In this document: piece after piece, positions 1 through 9,466 of the stretch
How the letters are laid out: every line of letters starts with the position of its first letter
Numbering within the stretch: the first letter of the stretch is position 1
DNA from: Lachnospiraceae bacterium
Lineage (GTDB): Bacteria; Bacillota; Clostridia; Lachnospirales; Lachnospiraceae
Assembly: GCA_949383255.1 (NCBI GenBank)
Contig: CASJPF010000017.1
Span: 1-64,000 of the forward strand
Length of the DNA stretch: 64,000 nt
Direction: 5' to 3'
Made by a program: the position numbers and the translations under genes
Notes under the pieces: generated by a model
Databases searched by the model: none
Told to the model about the DNA's origin: nothing
What the model saw: the letters and a program-made list of their open reading frames with translations, nothing else

Positions 1-38
1 GCAGATGTAAGAGTTGGAAGTTGCAAATATTTGCTTAA

Positions 39-1739
39 TCAGCAGACACTATTTAGATTTTCAAGACTATCCCAAGGAAAAAAACGCATTGATAAAATAA
101 TACTTGCAACCGTAAATATCGTGCAAATATTGCCTGCTTTCATTACCTTATATGTTTTCATGTGCCATTCATATTTTGCAGTATAACATACGACAAAAAT
201 AATAACGCCAAATACTAATGGCATTCCTAATGACAATGGCATCTCTGCATTCATTCCTCTGCGGCTGTCTCCAAGAGAAACCTGAAATCCACTAAAAACC
301 TGCTGCAAATAAGTTCCATGCACCTGTATATAATTTATCGGCTCATTATTTACTCGAATATTCATCTGCATGGAATCCAAAAAAGGAAGAATAAATGCCA
401 TATTTACCAATACTGTAAGTACTGCAGCCTTTACAAGTGTGATAAAACGCTTTAATTGAAATGTCTTTTTATAATTGGCGAAACACAAAACAAGAATAAA
501 TATCGCCGATATTTCGCAGGAAAGCACATGACTTTCAATTAGTCCACTAAGTCCTATAACAATTGGAAGATAGTCACGAATTTTCAACGCTTTCTCTTCC
601 TCAGTGTAAACGCGCATAAACCCATATACAACCAGTGGGAAAAATGTCATTGCAGTATATTCACCGACAGCAGCCCTTACATATAAGTTCGTGATTCGAT
701 ATGGGGAAAGCAAGTAGATAAATGCACCAATGGCAGCAACTTGATTATCCTGCGTAATCCCTTTAAAACAATAATAAGCAATCCCACAAGTCAAAATATT
801 TATAAAAATTGCATAAATCTGATAACACACCTGCATTGGAACTGCCAAGTTATACAAAATCGCAGGCAGATATAAAAATAACTGACTATAGAACAAAGGG
901 GAAGCATATCCGTAGCCATTTAGTACCTCTGTCTGAATTGGCACAAAAATATGTCCTGCTTCCAATCCGTTTGCAAGTGCCAAAATCCGATTCAAATGAA
1001 AATCCAAATCGTGTCCCCAGAACAAGAAATCCGTCAGCAGTGGCAAACTTGCAAAAAAGGAGGCAAACATAAGAATCGCAACAATAGACTTATTTGCTGC
1101 CTTTTTGCTTACAAAAAAGTAAACATATGTTGCATCCACTGTCAAAAATCCAAGAAGCCATGCAAGAAACTTCATTACACGCCACATGGGAAGTTCCTGA
1201 ATTACAATTCTATCAATCCGAAGTTCTCCCATACCATGAAAATTAACCATAAGTTGAAGACCCTCTTCTCCACCAATGTCGCGAATCCATAGGCGTGTCT
1301 TTTGATGGGTATATCCATCTTGAAATATAAGATCATTGTAGCAGAGCTTATCATCTGTAACCTTTGACCTGACAATCTGCAAGGTTCCAGTCATATCCTC
1401 ACAGTTACCACCTACCTCTGTATCATACAAGAGAGACCAGTAATCAACAGAAATCTCATATACTCCCTCCTTCAAACCAAAGAACTCTGTGCCAGCAATC
1501 CATCTGCCAAATGTCTCTGCATCATTTCTTCCAGTAATATAAAATGAATTGTCGTCATTTATAACCACTTTTTCATCTCTAATTGTCATATTCCCTGCAT
1601 CCAGTTTTATTGTTATAGGCTTTTTAAAAAAACCTACAAAAGAAAAACATAATATCAATGCTTGAAACAGTACAAAAACACAAAAGCCTTTATATTCTAA
1701 TCCTAGTTGTCTAATTTTATCTCTCGTCTCAACGTTCAC
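39..1739 (-). CDS. Polytopic membrane protein, YfhO / 6-pyruvoyl-tetrahydropterin-synthase-related GT-C-like membrane protein
   Basis: 566-aa ORF; N-terminal TM, beta-rich extracytoplasmic region, then many hydrophobic segments. Confidence 0.6.
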   Translation of the reverse strand: MNVETRDKIRQLGLEYKGFCVFVLFQALILCFSFVGFFKKPITIKLDAGNMTIRDEKVVINDDNSFYITGRNDAETFGRWIAGTEFFGLKEGVYEISVDYWSLLYDTEVGGNCEDMTGTLQIVRSKVTDDKLCYNDLIFQDGYTHQKTRLWIRDIGGEEGLQLMVNFHGMGELRIDRIVIQELPMWRVMKFLAWLLGFLTVDATYVYFFVSKKAANKSIVAILMFASFFASLPLLTDFLFWGHDLDFHLNRILALANGLEAGHIFVPIQTEVLNGYGYASPLFYSQLFLYLPAILYNLAVPMQVCYQIYAIFINILTCGIAYYCFKGITQDNQVAAIGAFIYLLSPYRITNLYVRAAVGEYTAMTFFPLVVYGFMRVYTEEEKALKIRDYLPIVIGLSGLIESHVLSCEISAIFILVLCFANYKKTFQLKRFITLVKAAVLTVLVNMAFILPFLDSMQMNIRVNNEPINYIQVHGTYLQQVFSGFQVSLGDSRRGMNAEMPLSLGMPLVFGVIIFVVCYTAKYEWHMKTYKVMKAGNICTIFTVASIILSMRFFPWDSLENLNSVC

Positions 1740-1785
1740 TTTTCAATACACCTCTCTGATTTTATTCATTGTCACACAATCTCCA

Positions 1786-3090
1786 TCACAAATCCAAGGA
1801 GCTTTCCACGTTTCTTGTCACCTTGTATAAACGTGCACAGATGCACATACAGGCAAATACACTCGTCAGTAAACCTCGAAATGTAAACCAATGATGCTCA
1901 TAGGAATGCTGTCCTGCAAAAGCATACCACGCAAATGGCATTGCAGCGATAAGTAGAAATGGAAAAACATCAACAATAACACTGATTATCGATTTTCTAT
2001 TTCTAAAAACTCCTACGATTGCAACAATAAAACATATGACAATTAAAATCAAATATGGTTTCTCAAAATAAAACTCCAAATTACGAATCCATGTATCAAT
2101 CGTTGTGATTTTCTCACCATTTTGTAGATGGGAAGAACGCAATAAGACCTGCGACAGTGCATTTGCAATCACATTATCCCTCAAAATCAGTGTGCTTAAC
2201 ACCCATTTTCCAGCCCACATTGCACTGTATCCAAAACCCCAACTTATAGAAAGATAAACTATCTTTTTAATTTTCAGCCAAAGTGCACTATTAGAATCAA
2301 GTATTAATAAACACACCATAGGAACACCAAGACTCGCTGTAGGATATGTCAGAAAATCAAAGTAGCTTGTTGCCATTCCAATCATCTGGAAATATAATAT
2401 CATACCATTTTTATTCACAAGTTGGTCATACTTTTTCAACAAAATCCACAATGCAATATTTGTGAGATAGAACATCACAGAAAACTGTATTGAAAGCGGA
2501 ATTACAACAGGCATAATAAAGAGAACTGCCACAATATAACCCCAAGCTTCTCGCTTAAATCCCATATCTTTCAATGTATTGAAAATGAGAAACATTAGTA
2601 ATATATCGAGTATCATATTAAGCACACGCAAATCTGCATAACTAAAAAATAGCAGTAATGGTTTTAATATGATAAGATAACCATGCCAGTATCTAGTGTA
2701 TTCTACTTCTTTATATCCATCCGGTTCTTCCAAGTAGTGCACAAGTCCATTCAATGGTCCATCGCCATAATCTGCACTTGTGCAAGTAAGCGCTCTCTTC
2801 CATATAGGAAGATCGTTATCATAAACCGCATTTCCTATCATCCATGAATCTGTATAATTGTCAAGCTGTGTACTGTTATATCCTGGAATCACTCTATGGT
2901 ACTCTTGTTCCACTGTCAAAATATCTATAGACTTTGATAAATTTTCCTGCATTTTTCCTACGGGCAGAAGATACACCACCATCAGCATCAGATAACCTGT
3001 CATTATACCAATTACAAGTAGAATAACAGATTGCACCACTTGACTCGTACAATTTTTTAGTATATTTCCTTTTGATTTTTTTTGTTTCAT
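1786..3090 (-). CDS. Polytopic membrane protein of unknown function (GT-C-like)
   Basis: 434-aa ORF with about ten hydrophobic segments; adjacent to a similar large membrane protein. Confidence 0.6.
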   Translation of the reverse strand: MKQKKSKGNILKNCTSQVVQSVILLVIGIMTGYLMLMVVYLLPVGKMQENLSKSIDILTVEQEYHRVIPGYNSTQLDNYTDSWMIGNAVYDNDLPIWKRALTCTSADYGDGPLNGLVHYLEEPDGYKEVEYTRYWHGYLIILKPLLLFFSYADLRVLNMILDILLMFLIFNTLKDMGFKREAWGYIVAVLFIMPVVIPLSIQFSVMFYLTNIALWILLKKYDQLVNKNGMILYFQMIGMATSYFDFLTYPTASLGVPMVCLLILDSNSALWLKIKKIVYLSISWGFGYSAMWAGKWVLSTLILRDNVIANALSQVLLRSSHLQNGEKITTIDTWIRNLEFYFEKPYLILIVICFIVAIVGVFRNRKSIISVIVDVFPFLLIAAMPFAWYAFAGQHSYEHHWFTFRGLLTSVFACMCICARLYKVTRNVESSLDL

Positions 3091-3308
3091 TTCATCTATT
3101 CCTATTGTTTATGATATTATCATTCTTTGCGCGCGCCAATCATCATATCATTGGCTTTGTTTCTACAACCATTATTTGATCCAAATGCATTGTTGCTCAA
3201 TACGGAGATTCGACCGCCTCACTGGTGATAACAAAATCCCAATTGCGATTCCCACCACTAGGCATAACACTGGCAGCATAATGTAATCTCCTTTTCTTAT
3301 ATAACTTT

Positions 3309-4142
3309 CTATTTTGCTAAACTTTTACCACTTTTTTCCGAATATCCATCTTCACCACGTATTTTCTTAAATTGTTCTATCACATCACTTTCATAGGAAC
3401 CAATCTGTATATCTGAATAAAATTCTCCTGTCCTAAGCCATGCAATTGTTTTTGTATTCTGGTTTAACATAACAGCACACGACCAGTTATAATATCCATC
3501 AAATCGAATAAAAATTGACTGAAAAGACTCCTCGAGAAGCTCACAAGCGCTTATCTCACTTGTTGGATACCCTTTTATTCTATAGGTCCCACAAAAAGGC
3601 ATTCTGCCAATTGCCTGTATAGCAACATATTCTAGTATCATCTCACAAAAAGATTCCATACAGATCTCATACTCCCAGCTTGAATCTGTCTTATTTTCCT
3701 CCCACAGCATACTATGATGCACAGCTAGATCAATTCCAAGATAAACTTTTTTGCGTTTTCCTCGACACAACACAGCTAAAACATTATCTTTTACAAATAG
3801 TTCTTCCAGTTCTAGCAAGCGACATTTATTTCCTATCAAAATTTTGTCTTTGTCAACCACCAAATATAACGCCTTAACCACATCGGGCAATTTGATTCGC
3901 AGCCTACCTTCTGCCTTTTCAATGTCTTCTATGACATTTTCACTTTTCTTTAAATGAAGCATTTGAGATACTATCTCAATAAATCTTATCATATTTTCAA
4001 TCTCTTCCTGACAATTGGCATGGTTCTGATACAACTGCGGCAGCCCTTCATCATTGTACCGTTCATTTAATATTTCAGATTGGAAATACTCTCCTTCAAA
4101 AATTTTTTTGCCCTGCATATCTACTTTATATTTTCCATACAT
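3309..4142 (-). CDS. SUKH/SMI1-KNR4-like domain protein
   Basis: 277 aa; 'IEDIEKAEGRLRIKLPDVVKALYLVVDKDK...LLELEEL' resembles the SMI1/KNR4 motif; strong RBS (GGGAGGAAGATTATG); downstream of a T-box leader. Confidence 0.5.
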   Translation of the reverse strand: MYGKYKVDMQGKKIFEGEYFQSEILNERYNDEGLPQLYQNHANCQEEIENMIRFIEIVSQMLHLKKSENVIEDIEKAEGRLRIKLPDVVKALYLVVDKDKILIGNKCRLLELEELFVKDNVLAVLCRGKRKKVYLGIDLAVHHSMLWEENKTDSSWEYEICMESFCEMILEYVAIQAIGRMPFCGTYRIKGYPTSEISACELLEESFQSIFIRFDGYYNWSCAVMLNQNTKTIAWLRTGEFYSDIQIGSYESDVIEQFKKIRGEDGYSEKSGKSLAK

Positions 4143-4204
4143 AATCTTCCTCCCTTACTCCATCACCATGTATCACTTTAGTGACTTATTTCTTCTGCGC
4201 AGGT

Positions 4205-4450
4205 CTGTGCACAATAAAAAATCCCACACACTACATCACTGTAATGCATGGGACGTATTAACGCGGTTCCACCCTGCTTGCCTGTATCACTAAACTGAAA
4301 ACAGACCACTCATCGATTATAACGGAATCACCGGACCGGATTAGGATCACTCCAAGGTAGTTTTCAAATATCTCCTGTAAGAGTACTTTCAGCACAAATG
4401 GCACTCCTCTCTGTTACATTACAATATCCTACTCGTCTCATCAACGTTTT
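4205..4450 (-). promoter_or_regulatory. T-box leader with intrinsic terminator
   Basis: Minus strand contains GGCAAGCAGGGTGGAACCGCGTTAATACGTCCC (T-box/antiterminator), AGAGAGGAG...GCTGAAAG distal Stem I features, GAAAACTACCTTGGAGT specifier-loop region, and terminator TCCCATGCATTAC-AGTGAT-GTAGTGTGTGGGATTTTTT. Confidence 0.93.
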
Positions 4451-4481
4451 GCGTTATTTATTTTTTCACTTTTATCAGTCT

Positions 4482-4964
4482 TTATAGTTTCAAAATTGCA
4501 ATTCGTTCTTCCCCATCCATTTCTCCAGTTTCAACAAATCCAAATGAATAGTATAACTGACTGGCAATTTCATTTTCAGGTTCATATGACAACCAACAGT
4601 ATTCTGCTTCACCACACGGAAATGTTTTTATAAATTTTAATGCGAGTCTGACTGCTTCTTTTCCATATCCTTTATTCTGATAGTTTTTATCTATCATCAA
4701 TCGCCAGAGATTATAATTACTCTTGGCTATTAATGGAGCATCATCCCAGTAATCGTCTGTATCAAAACCTACCATTAAAAAACCTACTGGTATATCATCC
4801 TCATATATTCCAAAAGGAAAAGCATAACCATTTCCCATTATGGTGGTATAGGCTTCTATAATACTAATATCATTACTCGCCACAAAGCTTTTCTGCTTTT
4901 CAGACACATGCAACTTCAGAATATCCCATACGTTTTTTCCATTTATCTTCTCAAGTTTAAGCAT
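4482..4964 (-). CDS. GNAT family N-acetyltransferase (spermine/spermidine acetyltransferase-like)
   Basis: 160 aa; 'LWRLMIDKNYQNKGYGKEAVRLAL' acetyl-CoA loop and 'YYSFGFVETGE' C-terminal GNAT motif. Confidence 0.85.
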   Translation of the reverse strand: MLKLEKINGKNVWDILKLHVSEKQKSFVASNDISIIEAYTTIMGNGYAFPFGIYEDDIPVGFLMVGFDTDDYWDDAPLIAKSNYNLWRLMIDKNYQNKGYGKEAVRLALKFIKTFPCGEAEYCWLSYEPENEIASQLYYSFGFVETGEMDGEERIAILKL

Positions 4965-5001
4965 ATTTTTTTCTCACAAATTCCTATTTCTATGCCTAAT
5001 T

Positions 5002-5037
5002 TTCAAGAATGCCATCGACCTTCTTGTTGCGGCGTGC
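5002..5037. repeat. Short dispersed repeat (copy 1)
   Basis: TTCAAGAATGCCATCGACCTTCTTGTTGCGGCGTGC; 15-nt identity plus flanking similarity to 21698-21730. Confidence 0.6.
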
Positions 5038-5143
5038 CAAAGGCTTATTTAACTGCTATCTGCAATACATATACAAAAACATATATTTAGTAGTGTCACT
5101 TTAATACTATTATCTTATTCCTAAAAAACAAGTTTGTAAAGAG

Positions 5144-5956
5144 TTAATTTTTAAAAGCTTTAATGCATGCTCCATTCTGAGAGCGATCCAACACAGCATG
5201 AAAAATAAAATCAAAGTACTGCCCCATGCCTTCATCTTCCAACAACTCTTGCCACCAAGTAGCAATTTGTTTCGGATCATTGCGAAACACACCACATCCA
5301 TATGCGCCTAACACTAGATTTTTGGCTCCCTGTTTTGCAAAAATTGCCAATGCCAGTTTCATTCTGCGCCGCATAACGCGCTCTGCCTCTGCCTGATTTT
5401 CCCCTTTCAACAGCACTTGTCCCATATTCACTGCGGGGAGCGTCAACACAGATGCCTTGAACGGCTTCTCCACCAATTCAAACTTTCCGTCCCTAAAAAA
5501 CACAATATCCGGCGAATAAATCGCATGATTTGTGTACATCATAGAACGCTGTTCACGATTCTTTTGATAATACACCTCATGTGCAATCAATGTTCTATAG
5601 AGTGTACTTGATGCTGCTAGGCTTTCTTCCTGTGCCATAGCGCCATTCAAAAACCCACCACCCGGATTTTTTGCACTGGCAAAATTAAGTACCCCAATAT
5701 TTTCTTTTCCCTCATTTACAAGCCTAAGAACTGCATCCACCGTGGAAATATTTTCTACACATACACTAGATTTTACAGGACCTTCAGAATTACTGTACGC
5801 TTCGAGCAATGCATCCGCTTGCTGTGGTGTTATTAGAATACTATCGCGTATTGAGTGCTCCATATCTATATGGATATTAATTTTTTTATCCTGATATTCA
5901 TAATACCCTTGTTCCATAATTGAAAGGGTCTGATTGGCAATTGCCTTTCTATCCAT
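5144..5956 (-). CDS. TIGR02452 / bacterial PARG-like macrodomain protein
   Basis: 'NFASAKNPGGGFLNGAMAQEESLAASSTLY' matches the GGG...QEE catalytic signature; start moved to the ATG preceded by GGAGGTGTATAT. Confidence 0.85.
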   Translation of the reverse strand: MDRKAIANQTLSIMEQGYYEYQDKKINIHIDMEHSIRDSILITPQQADALLEAYSNSEGPVKSSVCVENISTVDAVLRLVNEGKENIGVLNFASAKNPGGGFLNGAMAQEESLAASSTLYRTLIAHEVYYQKNREQRSMMYTNHAIYSPDIVFFRDGKFELVEKPFKASVLTLPAVNMGQVLLKGENQAEAERVMRRRMKLALAIFAKQGAKNLVLGAYGCGVFRNDPKQIATWWQELLEDEGMGQYFDFIFHAVLDRSQNGACIKAFKN

Positions 5957-6077
5957 ACATATACACCTCCATAAATTCTGATGGAATATGCTAATTGCAA
6001 AGAATTTGCCTGCTGTCCGCAATGTATATTTACAAACTTATTTCCAGCGAATACACAATTCCGAAAAGGGAGTATTT

Positions 6078-6608
6078 TTATTTGTTTTTTCCACAACATT
6101 TTTTATATTTCTTGCCACTTCCACATGGACATGGATCGTTGGGATAAACTTTAGCCTCCTTGACAACAGTTGTCGAAGATTTCTGTTCTTTATAAAGTGC
6201 TTTCTTTGTCTCCGCGTCAAATATTGTATCCCACTCTTCAAGATTGTACAGCCAATCCGCCTCTGCTGCCACCATGTTCTTATAGAGGTTCTCTTTATCA
6301 AACCCAAGACTTACCTCTGTGTCCTCGTCCATCTCCTCAATCGGATTTTCTGTCTTTAAGCTCTCATTGATACCATCAAGAAATCCTGTCATTGTCATAA
6401 TATCCACATTATACTTTTCCGCAAGCCCTTTTACTGTTCCACGCACTTCCTCATCAGGATTTTTCAAAAGCTGCTGATAGATTTCCTTTTCTTTCTGAAA
6501 ATAATCAATCCAAAGCTTCTGAAGTACGTTTTTGTCTGTCTGCTCATTGTACGCCATACCTCTCCACTGCTCTAATAAAGTCTTTTCTTCTGCCATGATC
6601 TTTAACAC
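6078..6608 (-). CDS. SEC-C metal-binding motif protein
   Basis: C-terminal '[20 protein letters not shown]'. Confidence 0.85.
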   Translation of the reverse strand: MLKIMAEEKTLLEQWRGMAYNEQTDKNVLQKLWIDYFQKEKEIYQQLLKNPDEEVRGTVKGLAEKYNVDIMTMTGFLDGINESLKTENPIEEMDEDTEVSLGFDKENLYKNMVAAEADWLYNLEEWDTIFDAETKKALYKEQKSSTTVVKEAKVYPNDPCPCGSGKKYKKCCGKNK

Positions 6609-6824
6609 CCTTTCGTCTTTTCCCTTATATTTTTAGATATTTTTGTACCATGAAATCTTCTGCGATATGTTATTCACAGTAGTACAATAACAATACTACA
6701 AATGACAAGTCGACAAACTTATATGTCAGTTATAGTATATGTTGTACAAGTGTGGTGACTGTAATATCATCAGCCCGCATAGCAACAGTATATACTAAAC
6801 TTTATAGAAAGTCAAAACATTTGT

Positions 6825-7000
6825 AAGAGTTCAGACAAGCGGAATAACAGTTCAAGCCGTTGACTTTCTATCACAGGCATCAAGCCATGCAGAACCACTT
6901 TATGGTATCAAAGCCATGTTTCGTGGCTTGATGCATCTTTACCACTATATTTTCTTACGAACCTTACAGCACAGTGCAAAATCCTAGACTGAACTGTAAC
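6825..7000. repeat. Copy A of a dispersed structured/palindromic element
   Basis: GTAAGAGTTCA...TGAACTGTAAC ends and internal GCATCAAGCCA...TGGCTTGATGC hairpin; aligns to the reverse complement of 54402-54535. Confidence 0.75.
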
Positions 7001-7179
7001 CAAGCAGACCTGTTGCGACCAAAATCCATTAGAAATTGCTTTTGACAATGGGATTTATGCTTGCATTTTTCTTCCTTACGGGCTATAATCACGTTTATAT
7101 CTCATATTTTTTATTGTACTTACGGCAGTCAATCTTTTTGACCACTCAGTATGTCTACAGAAAGGCTTGGTATCAAATT

Positions 7180-7446
7180 ATGAAGAAAAATTCTAAACGA
7201 CTTGCAGCTATTGCCACACTAATCGCAATTGTTAGTTTGCTTATAGCATATGTAATCTCTGCCTTTACAGCTACTTCCGGGGAATGCGCAAATCAGTTTA
7301 TGTCACTTTTATTTGGAATAATCACAGTTCCACTGCTTGCATGGATTCTATTGTTTTGCATTGGAAGAATGCAAAATAAACATACAATAGCAGAATTTTT
7401 TCCAAAAGATAAAGAGAAAAATACCACCGAAAAAGAAAATATTTAA
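7180..7446 (+). CDS. Small two-TM membrane protein of unknown function
   Basis: ORF from MKKNSKRLAAIATLIAIVSL; hydrophobic segments; charged C-terminus. Confidence 0.5.
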   Translation: MKKNSKRLAAIATLIAIVSLLIAYVISAFTATSGECANQFMSLLFGIITVPLLAWILLFCIGRMQNKHTIAEFFPKDKEKNTTEKENI

Positions 7447-7679
7447 AATTATAGTAGACATGTAAGCATTGTCGTGTTATAATTTTTTCGCTAAAAATAT
7501 CTATCTACAACTTGTGCGAAATATTTCTTAAAAAATCAATCGCTGAAACAATTGGTCAATAATACAATAAATTTTATACAGACAGTTCGCAACCATCCTG
7601 TCTATAAACAAAACTATGGATTTTATTTTTAATGAAAGTGCTATGGACACATTATGCCTATCTCTTTTTTGTAAAATTC

Positions 7680-7699
7680 GGAGCTTTGTGCTCCTTTTT
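7680..7699 (+). terminator. Intrinsic terminator (first of a tandem pair)
   Basis: GGAGC-TTTGT-GCTCC-TTTTTG. Confidence 0.65.
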
Positions 7700-7729
7700 G
7701 TTTGTATGCGCGGCACAAAAACCGCTGTG

Positions 7730-7762
7730 GGAATCTGCTAACTGCAGATTCCTTTTGTTTTT
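7730..7762 (+). terminator. Intrinsic terminator (second of a tandem pair)
   Basis: GGAATCTGC-TAACT-GCAGATTCC-TTTTGTTTTT. Confidence 0.8.
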
Positions 7763-7823
7763 ATACACATGAGCACTGAAAGGAAACATATCAATAGCAA
7801 AAAATAAGCCTTCAAAATGGCAT

Positions 7824-7926
7824 GCAAATAGTAACAACAAGAAATATTTAGATCAAAAATAGAACTCATATGACAAGTTATGGATGTGTCGCAAATAGTA
7901 ACAAGAAAATTATTTAAACCAAAGGC
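7824..7926. repeat. Direct repeat upstream of the queL-like gene
   Basis: GCAAATAGTAACAACAAGAAATATTTAGATCAAA at 7824 and GCAAATAGTAACAAGAAAATTATTTAAACCAAA at 7891; first 14 nt identical. Confidence 0.6.
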
Positions 7927-7957
7927 AAAGCTTTTATAAAATGAGGATATTGAATTT

Positions 7958-8671
7958 ATGAAAAATGATTCCTTGACAAGATACGCGGAAATTAATGAAA
8001 AAAATAAACGGGAGATTGTGCTATTGCGCGGTTCAGGCTGCAAATGGCGGCGTTGCGCATTTTGTGACTATCATCTTGATTTCAGTCCTGACGAAAACAG
8101 CAACTATGTATTGAATCAGGAAGTCTTGAAAAATGTTACTGGAAAATACAAACGATTGGAAGTCATCAATTCAGGAAGCTTTGTCGACCTAGATAAAATG
8201 ACATTTCAGCTTATTATCGACACCTGCATCCAAAAGAAGATCGAAAAAATTCATTTTGAATGTCACTGGATGCATCGGGATGCTATCGCAAACCTGCGCA
8301 ATACTTTTGATTCATATGGGATTCATGCCAATATAAAAATTGGTGTGGAAACTTTTAATGCACCATTTCGTGAAAATGTACTTCACAAAGGGATTAATGA
8401 GACTTCTCCTGCAAAAATTGCAGCCTTATTTGATGAAGTATGTCTGCTCTTTGGGCTGGCAGGACAAACAGAGACTTCCATGCAATATGATATCGAAACA
8501 GGACTTGCAAATTTTAATCGTGTCTGCATCAATATTATGGTTGAAAATACAACAAAAATAAAGCCAAACCCGGCTGTTATTGAAACATTTATCCATAAAA
8601 TTTATCCACTTTATCAGGATAACGAACGCGTCGATATCCTGTTAGAAAATACAGACTTTGGTGTTGGGTGA
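7958..8671 (+). CDS. queL: Radical SAM protein, probable queuine lyase
   Basis: 'GSGCKWRRCAFCDYH' CxxxxCxxC cluster motif; immediately upstream of a YhhQ/VUT queuosine-precursor transporter, matching the known QueL-YhhQ salvage context. Confidence 0.65.
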   Translation: MKNDSLTRYAEINEKNKREIVLLRGSGCKWRRCAFCDYHLDFSPDENSNYVLNQEVLKNVTGKYKRLEVINSGSFVDLDKMTFQLIIDTCIQKKIEKIHFECHWMHRDAIANLRNTFDSYGIHANIKIGVETFNAPFRENVLHKGINETSPAKIAALFDEVCLLFGLAGQTETSMQYDIETGLANFNRVCINIMVENTTKIKPNPAVIETFIHKIYPLYQDNERVDILLENTDFGVG

Positions 8672-8731
8672 GCCATTTTGTTTATAATGGACTCTCGAAT
8701 GCTATATTATTTATTTTGGAGGTAGCTTTTT

Positions 8732-9460
8732 ATGAGCAATGAACTTTTATTGATCCTTAGCCTAATCTTAATCTACACTTGTGTAGTGCTTTTTTACCGT
8801 TTTCTGGGAAAATCGGGACTTTATTGTTGGACTGTACTTGCAACAATTGCAGCCAATATCGAGGTGCTAATTGTGGTAAATGCCTTTGGCATGGAACAGA
8901 CACTCGGAAATATTTTATTTGCTTCTACGTTTCTGGTCACTGATATTTTAAGTGAGACAGAAGGTAAACATGCTGCAAACAAGGCTGTTTTAATTGGTAT
9001 TCTTACATCAGGTGCCTTTATCCTAATTTCACAATCATGGATGCTTTACACACCAAATGCCAACGACTGGGCTTCACCCGCGATTGCCTCTGTATTTACC
9101 AATACGCCGCGGCTAATGCTCAGCAGTATCGTTGTCTACGCAATTGTACAAGCATTCGATGTGTTTGCATACCATGCAATTTGGTCCAAAACTACAAAGC
9201 TGTGTAATGATTCCAAGAAATTTTTGTGGCTGAGAAATAACGGTTCCACTCTAATTTCTCAGTTTTTCAACACCTTTTTGTACACATTTGCCGCATTTTG
9301 GGGCGTTTATGAAATAAAAACTTTAATGAATATTGTTCTCTCGAGCTATGTTATTTTTATTTTCACAAGTCTGTTAGATACTCCAGCTGTCTATATTGCA
9401 AGAAAACTGTCCCCAGCTGTCAAAAAAGATCGTGCGGAAACAGAACAAAAAGTAGCATAG
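8732..9460 (+). CDS. yhhQ: Queuosine precursor transporter, VUT/YhhQ family (DUF165)
   Basis: 242 aa, multi-TM, 'FASTFLVTDILSETEGKHAANKAV' characteristic of the family. Confidence 0.88.
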   Translation: MSNELLLILSLILIYTCVVLFYRFLGKSGLYCWTVLATIAANIEVLIVVNAFGMEQTLGNILFASTFLVTDILSETEGKHAANKAVLIGILTSGAFILISQSWMLYTPNANDWASPAIASVFTNTPRLMLSSIVVYAIVQAFDVFAYHAIWSKTTKLCNDSKKFLWLRNNGSTLISQFFNTFLYTFAAFWGVYEIKTLMNIVLSSYVIFIFTSLLDTPAVYIARKLSPAVKKDRAETEQKVA

Positions 9461-9466
9461 GAAACC

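Noticed and set aside
809-1292. Plus-strand ORFs of 87 and 113 aa
   Set aside because: Lie opposite a long membrane-protein CDS, no RBS or recognisable domain.
7763-7957. Possible preQ1 riboswitch upstream of queL
   Set aside because: I could not recognise a class I, II or III preQ1 consensus by eye; retained only as an open question in the queL finding.
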